From: Warburgia ugandensis
Taxonomy: Eukaryota; Streptophyta; Magnoliopsida; Canellales; Canellaceae
Length of the DNA: 64,000 bases
Assembly: GCA_035236585.1 (NCBI GenBank)
Contig: CP141137.1
Coordinates: forward strand, 13,408,327-13,472,326
Direction: 5' to 3'
Position 1 is the first letter of the stretch. Every line of letters begins with the position of its first letter. Shown in pieces: positions 59,801 to 64,000 of the stretch. Position numbers and translations under genes: made by a program. The notes below the pieces were generated by a model. The model ran no database searches. It was not told the origin of the DNA and saw only the letters and a list, made by a program, of their open reading frames with translations.

Positions 59801-61220
59801 TAATATAAAGATTTTTATAAATGTGATAAAAAAATCGAGTAAAAATATGAGAAACTGGCAAAATCTATTGATGGGAAGGTAAAAAATGAAATGCACATGA
59901 AAAATATATCAAAACGGTGTAAAAATCACAAAATATGGACACCTAAGGGTGGTCGTCGCTGCCTACCAGAGTTTGGCTATTGCCTCTAGTGACAGCAGAC
60001 TAGCTTGGTGGTCGTCCTTGGCGATAGCGACCCAGTCGGGTTGCGCGCAAGATACAGTAGAGACGCGCCCGAGCGCGCATGCGCGCCGCACGTGCAGCAT
60101 CATCACCACAAGGTGGAATGCACACGTGCGCTCTGTGCTCAAGTGGTTCGGTGTCGTCCATCCATTAAAAATTTGATTTTAGGAGTTATAGAGGTCCAAA
60201 TCACGATCCGAAAGATTCATTGTGATCATCTTGATGATGCAGACCTAGATTTAACTTGAAAACTTGAAGTAGAAGACCTTTAAAATAGTTAAATTACTAA
60301 ATATCATTAGATAACCTAGATCATGCTGATCAATGGATGATCAGAAATTAGAACTTGATTACATGCACCAAATATGAGATGATCTAGGGGATTAATAGAG
60401 TAAATCTCATGTGATTGTCAAGAATGGTGATCTTGATCGTTGATCTGATCAGGTGCCATAGGATTAGTTTATCAGAGAACGATCCGACTGTCAGATAATG
60501 TATAATCATAGAGATATATGTAAAGCACTACATAAATAATATAATTAGAAGGATCATAATAAGAAGGGTTAAAATTGATGACCAGATGTTAATTATGAGT
60601 GATATAGAGCGATCCAACAGTTAGATCGTCTCCAAACTTCATGGAATGCCAGCTGCTGACCTTTATTGATTAAGGGACGTTAATTAAATGAATTATGACA
60701 TGGACTAATGCTGAAAGACCATAGATAATTGACTAGATGTTGGAAAGACTTACATCTAGTTCAGGATTGACCTAATAGAGAGCTAATCAAATGATCTGGG
60801 CTGTCAGATCAAGAAAATCATTACTTGGAATTGCTTATTTTGATGTGTGAGGACACTAGGTGATTAGATGACTTGTGATGTGACAGATACATCAGAGCAC
60901 ATGATGTGACATTGCTCACGCATCTGATTGGCGTGCCACGCTTATCGAGGTGGGTGATTGTATTTTGTGATTTCCATGATTTCATGTATCATGACATATT
61001 ATTTGGAAATTTCGAAGCATGAGTTTTATACATTTTCATGTTTGCATGAAAATTTCTTTATCGTACTTGGTCAATATTACGATATCTTGATTTACATGAT
61101 TTAGCCCTATATTTTATTATATGACTGATATTGCACTACCATTGTCCTGGACTGTGTCTTATGGAGATGGTTACACATTGGAGTTTCTATGCTTTGTCAA
61201 TTGAAATAATTGAGGTTGTG
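56868..61220. other. Duplicated non-coding block (copy 2)
   Basis: Counterpart of 26696-31112. The GC-rich island (59430-59540 and 59930-60170) is strongly diverged from copy 1 and includes an extra GACCACGACCCA-type repeat. No conserved reading frame. Confidence 0.5.
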
Positions 61221-61396
61221 ATGGGATGCATCTCCCTATGATTGCCTGAGTGCCTTGTGTAAGTGAAGGGGTGAAAATGGGATTGGAATGCATCTTTCCG
61301 TGAGTACCTGAGTACCCCGTATGGGTGAAAGTGGTATTGGAATGTGTCTTTCCGTGAGTGCCTGAGTGGCTCGTCGTGGGTGAAAGGGTGAAAGCG
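61221..61396. repeat. Three ~60 bp tandem units (copy 2)
   Basis: Counterpart of 31113-31295; the middle unit has lost GGGTGAAAGC-type bases. Confidence 0.85.
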
Positions 61397-62317
61397 AAAA
61401 GTACTAAGAGTTAGGCCCACATTGCCGTGAGTGTAGTTGTGACACTTATAGGGCTTGACTGTGCACAATATTCTGTTGATTTTGACATGCATTATATTAT
61501 TCTATTGACACATATTTTTATTGTTTCGATAGACATATATCTACGTATTTTTCTCATGCTTTGTATTTCATGAAGCTTAGGATTGATATCAATTTGTTTA
61601 GATCATAATTCTCCTATATTATTCATCATGGATGCCTAATGTTTGCGTACTTCGTATATATTCATCTTATGAGATTTACCATGATTTTGATACTTTGCGC
61701 CATATGATTTTATCACATTTGTTATTGAATGTAAATCACTTACGCAAGTATAGTTTGCTGAGGCATTGGTTTGTTTTGCAATGTGGGTGTGTGAGCACAG
61801 TGAAAGGAAGTGGAGCAGCATTGATTAGAGCGAGGACCTCAAGGAGCATATGTATTTTATTTTCAGAGACTGATTTAGTGTACGTCTCTTTATACTAGTA
61901 TTTACACTTTTCGGCTGTACTTGGATGTTCATTTTACAGTGATCATGCTTAGCGTATTAGAGATTTGATTTTTGTTATTGTCGTGGTTTTGTATCTTGGG
62001 TGACTCTCGAAGTTTTCTTTGGATATTTCTTTTGATCGTTGCATTATTTCACTTAATTGAGAGTTTTATTTTCAGGGATCCCGCCTATTTTGTAAAACAA
62101 ATTATTATTGTTATTTTGTATTTTGAAAACGGTTTAGAAAACCCTAGGTGTCACATTTTCATACAACTTAAAACTTTTATTGCATATCTACACCATTTAT
62201 AATATTAAAAATAACACAAATAGGCTAGAACTCAAATTTCATGCTCATTAAATGGTTTTGCTAGTTTTTTGAGGTAAAAGTTATGGCAATCTATTTTTTA
62301 AAATAGAAAGAAAATTA
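61397..62317. other. Duplicated non-coding DNA with DYW-derived patch (copy 2)
   Basis: Counterpart of 31296-32367. It carries the 30 bp PPR-derived patch (61778-61807) and lacks about 140 bp present in copy 1. No gene. Confidence 0.55.
61778..61807 (+). other. 30 bp patch of PPR-DYW coding sequence
   Basis: 29 of 30 bases match 62776-62805, which encodes the A-M-W-V-C-E-H-S-E-R stretch of the DYW domain. Copy 1 at the same place (31679-31715) has unrelated sequence, while both flanks (TTTTGCAATG on the left, AGTGGAGCA on the right) align. Confidence 0.85.
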
Positions 62318-62713
62318 CTCTTTATGCCCTAAAACTATTCACTCATAATACTTTAGTCCTTAAAGTTTTAGAAAAACAATTTAGTACTTGAAACTATTAG
62401 TTTTAGTTGCGATGTAGTCTTGCTATATGGTCAAGTTCCATAAACAATAGTTTAGCTCCAGAGCTAAGTTGTTTTATTTGAACTTTAAGAATAAAGTGTC
62501 AATGTTAATAGTTTAAACGAATAAAGTTTAAGAAGTTAATAGTTTAAAGGACTAAAGCATACTTTTCTAGGACCCAATTGTTAATGATGCTGACAAAAAG
62601 TTAACAGAAAAACTAAAGCAGTATTTAAAGTAATAATTTCAAAAACTAAATTGTTTTAATAGAACTTTAAAGAATAAAATGTTTTAAGTGAATAGTTTCA
62701 GGGAATAAAGTGC
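62318..62713. mobile_element. MITE with ~22 bp inverted ends (copy 2)
   Basis: Counterpart of 32368-32763, with the same ends (CTCTTTATGCCCTAAAACTA on the left) and the same interior motifs. Confidence 0.75.
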
Positions 62714-62760
62714 ATAAGGGGCAGCCTTGATGCACAAAGCTCCTGCATACACGAAATTTG

Positions 62761-63003
62761 GATGATGAAATGAAAGCAATGTGGGTGTGTGAGCACAGTG
62801 AGAGGCTCGCTGTTGTGTTTGGCCTCATCCACACTGGTTCTGGGATGCCCATTCGAGTCACTAAGAACTTTCGGGTCTGTTTGGACTGCCATTCTGCCCT
62901 GAAGATCATTTCAAAGGTTACAAAAAGGGTTATCATTTTGAGGGACACAAACCGTTTCCACCACTTTGAGGATGGAACATGCTCTTGCAAGGATTATTGG
63001 TGA
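62761..63003 (+). pseudogene. Truncated PPR-DYW pseudogene (last 80 codons)
   Basis: The final 80 codons of the PPR-DYW gene remain, in frame to the TGA at 63001-63003. The left break joins 62760 (equivalent to 32810) to codon 583 (equivalent to about 35390), removing about 2.58 kb including the promoter, transit peptide, all PPR repeats and the start of the DYW domain. The remnant still has HSE, CLDC, HH, CSC and the DYW end. There are four base changes in 241 against copy 1: three silent and one Leu to Phe (KNLRVC to KNFRVC). The first in-frame ATG is at 62770, so a 77-residue product is conceivable, but it has no targeting or RNA-binding region. Most likely non-functional. Confidence 0.92.
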
Positions 63004-64000
63004 ATATCATCTCAAGCTCTAGTCTTGACTGTATCTTAGGTGTTTCTGAGCTGATAACTTTACACTAAAGGTGACCATTCACCGCCATACTTAGTTCCTT
63101 TTGTATATGTGACTGACTATTTGTTTTCCAAGCAGTGTATAAAAAAATAAAATAGTAATGTACAACAGTAAATTTAAGTAATGGTGATCAAAGATAGTTG
63201 TATTTCCTTTCATCCGACTTTAAGAATGGAAAATTTCCTGCCACCTTGAGAGAGGTACATGTCGTTTGCAATCACAAGAATGTTCTTATAAAATTTTCTA
63301 GCTCTCCGTCAGCATGTTATGACCTTGTTCTAGGTCATTGTTCCTACTGTGTAAAAGAATCTAGAATCTGGAAATAGAGTTCCTTACTGATTTGAGAAAA
63401 GAGGAAATTACAGAACTAGGAATTAAAACTTGAAGCGTCTCACCCGTTGAAATATTTGTTTACCGAGCATAGTTTGTGGGAGCACTGGGAATAGGTAACC
63501 TGAAACTCAGGTGGATTTGGATGTCCAGAAAAGAAAGAGCCTGAGTAGGGAGGTTCTTATCCCCAAGCCAAAGACGGGTTTATGGAGACAGATATTGGTT
63601 TATACAGTGAAAGATAAATTTATCACCACTTGGTTTTGTTTTCTAAATGGTGAGTGAATTAGGTTTTGTAAAGAGTGGTTCTTTATTCTCACAGGTGTAT
63701 CTTTGCGTGTTTCTTTCTGAGATTAATATCATCGCGTGTTTCTTTCTTCTTTTAATGGAAGTAGCCAAGAATTATTTGCTTAATAACTCACACTAAAGAT
63801 GATGAAATATATAAGTTCTCCAATCTTCTGAGAAGTTAGATTAGTACTTTGGCTCCCCTTTAGATGGACAAAAGCTGCATGTGGATCCTATGCTTAGCTT
63901 TTCGTCCAGTACTCTGCTTAACTGACTCATATTTTATATGATACAGTCTGTGCTAGAAATGCAGCTCATCATGAATGTCCTTCCTCAATGATGGTTGATC
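63004..64000 (+). other. 3' flank of the PPR pseudogene (copy 2)
   Basis: Aligns with 35632-36654 to the last base of the window. No gene seen; the SPX counterpart would be expected to begin about 560 bp past the edge. Confidence 0.7.

Larger units (their letters stand above)
50463..64000 (+). repeat. Large direct duplication, copy 2 (runs off window)
   Basis: Collinear with 12087-36654 in the same orientation. It lacks the 8.4 kb LTR element (empty site at 56332), one 211 bp unit, about 140 bp near 61935, and about 2.6 kb covering the PPR promoter and most of the PPR CDS. It has about 300 bp more inside the solo LTR and about three more ~48 bp units. The left boundary falls in LINE sequence; the right boundary is beyond the window. 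Confidence 0.95.

Noticed and set aside
61632-61898. 88-codon plus-strand ORF in copy 2
   Set aside because: The frame is created by the DYW-derived patch in non-coding DNA, and copy 1 does not keep it open through the same region.
1-64000. tRNA, rRNA, snoRNA or miRNA genes
   Set aside because: No cloverleaf with B-box outside the SINE, no rRNA blocks, and no convincing miRNA-type hairpin apart from transposon palindromes.

Overview
This window is nuclear DNA from a flowering plant. The evidence is one intact intronless PPR-DYW gene, a three-exon SPX-domain gene with plant-type GT/AG introns, the last exon of a plant C2-domain (CAR/GAP1-type) gene, an Au-type SINE, and a dense load of plant retroelements (Athila-like and Tat-like Ty3/gypsy, L1 and RTE LINEs, hAT and Mutator-like elements). 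The species cannot be named. AT-rich flanks and modest GC in the genes argue against a grass, but only weakly.

Layout, left to right. 1-3225: probable intron of a C2-domain gene carrying a decayed RTE LINE, then that gene's last exon. 3226-8190: no genes; a (GA)n tract and a long-TIR Mutator-like element. 8190-10950: decayed Tat-lineage pol (RT, two RNase H regions, integrase). 11690-17050: two families of tandem repeats, one a ~650-700 bp higher-order repeat that repeats a TATA module, split by a 2.5 kb solo LTR. 17519-25950: a complete LTR retrotransposon on the minus strand that encodes only gag. 25956-32960: duplicated non-coding sequence. 32967-35631: a Mutator-like element directly upstream of an intact PPR-DYW editing-factor gene. 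37218-39649: a minus-strand SPX gene with two P1BS (PHR-binding) sites in its promoter and a SINE in intron 1. 40508-50459: tandem repeats, a large decayed minus-strand L1 LINE split by a 920 bp hAT element, and a plus-strand L1 fragment. 50463-64000: a second copy of 12087-36654.

The main finding is a large direct duplication: 12087-36654 and 50463-64000 (window end) are the same sequence in the same order. The repeat period is about 38.4 kb, so a second SPX gene is predicted just beyond the right edge. The gag-only retrotransposon sits only in copy 1 (5 bp target duplication GCCAT), and copy 2 keeps the matching empty site at about 56332. Copy 2 has lost about 2.6 kb, removing the PPR promoter and the first ~582 codons; only the last 80 codons of the DYW deaminase domain remain. 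A 30 bp piece of that same DYW exon also appears about 1 kb upstream in copy 2, as a patch inside unrelated sequence.

The host genes have separate jobs: organelle RNA editing (PPR-DYW), phosphate sensing (SPX) and membrane-associated C2 signalling. I see no shared pathway and no evidence for a new gene system. The novelty lies in the duplication history and in retroelement structure. All percentages are hand counts over short stretches.
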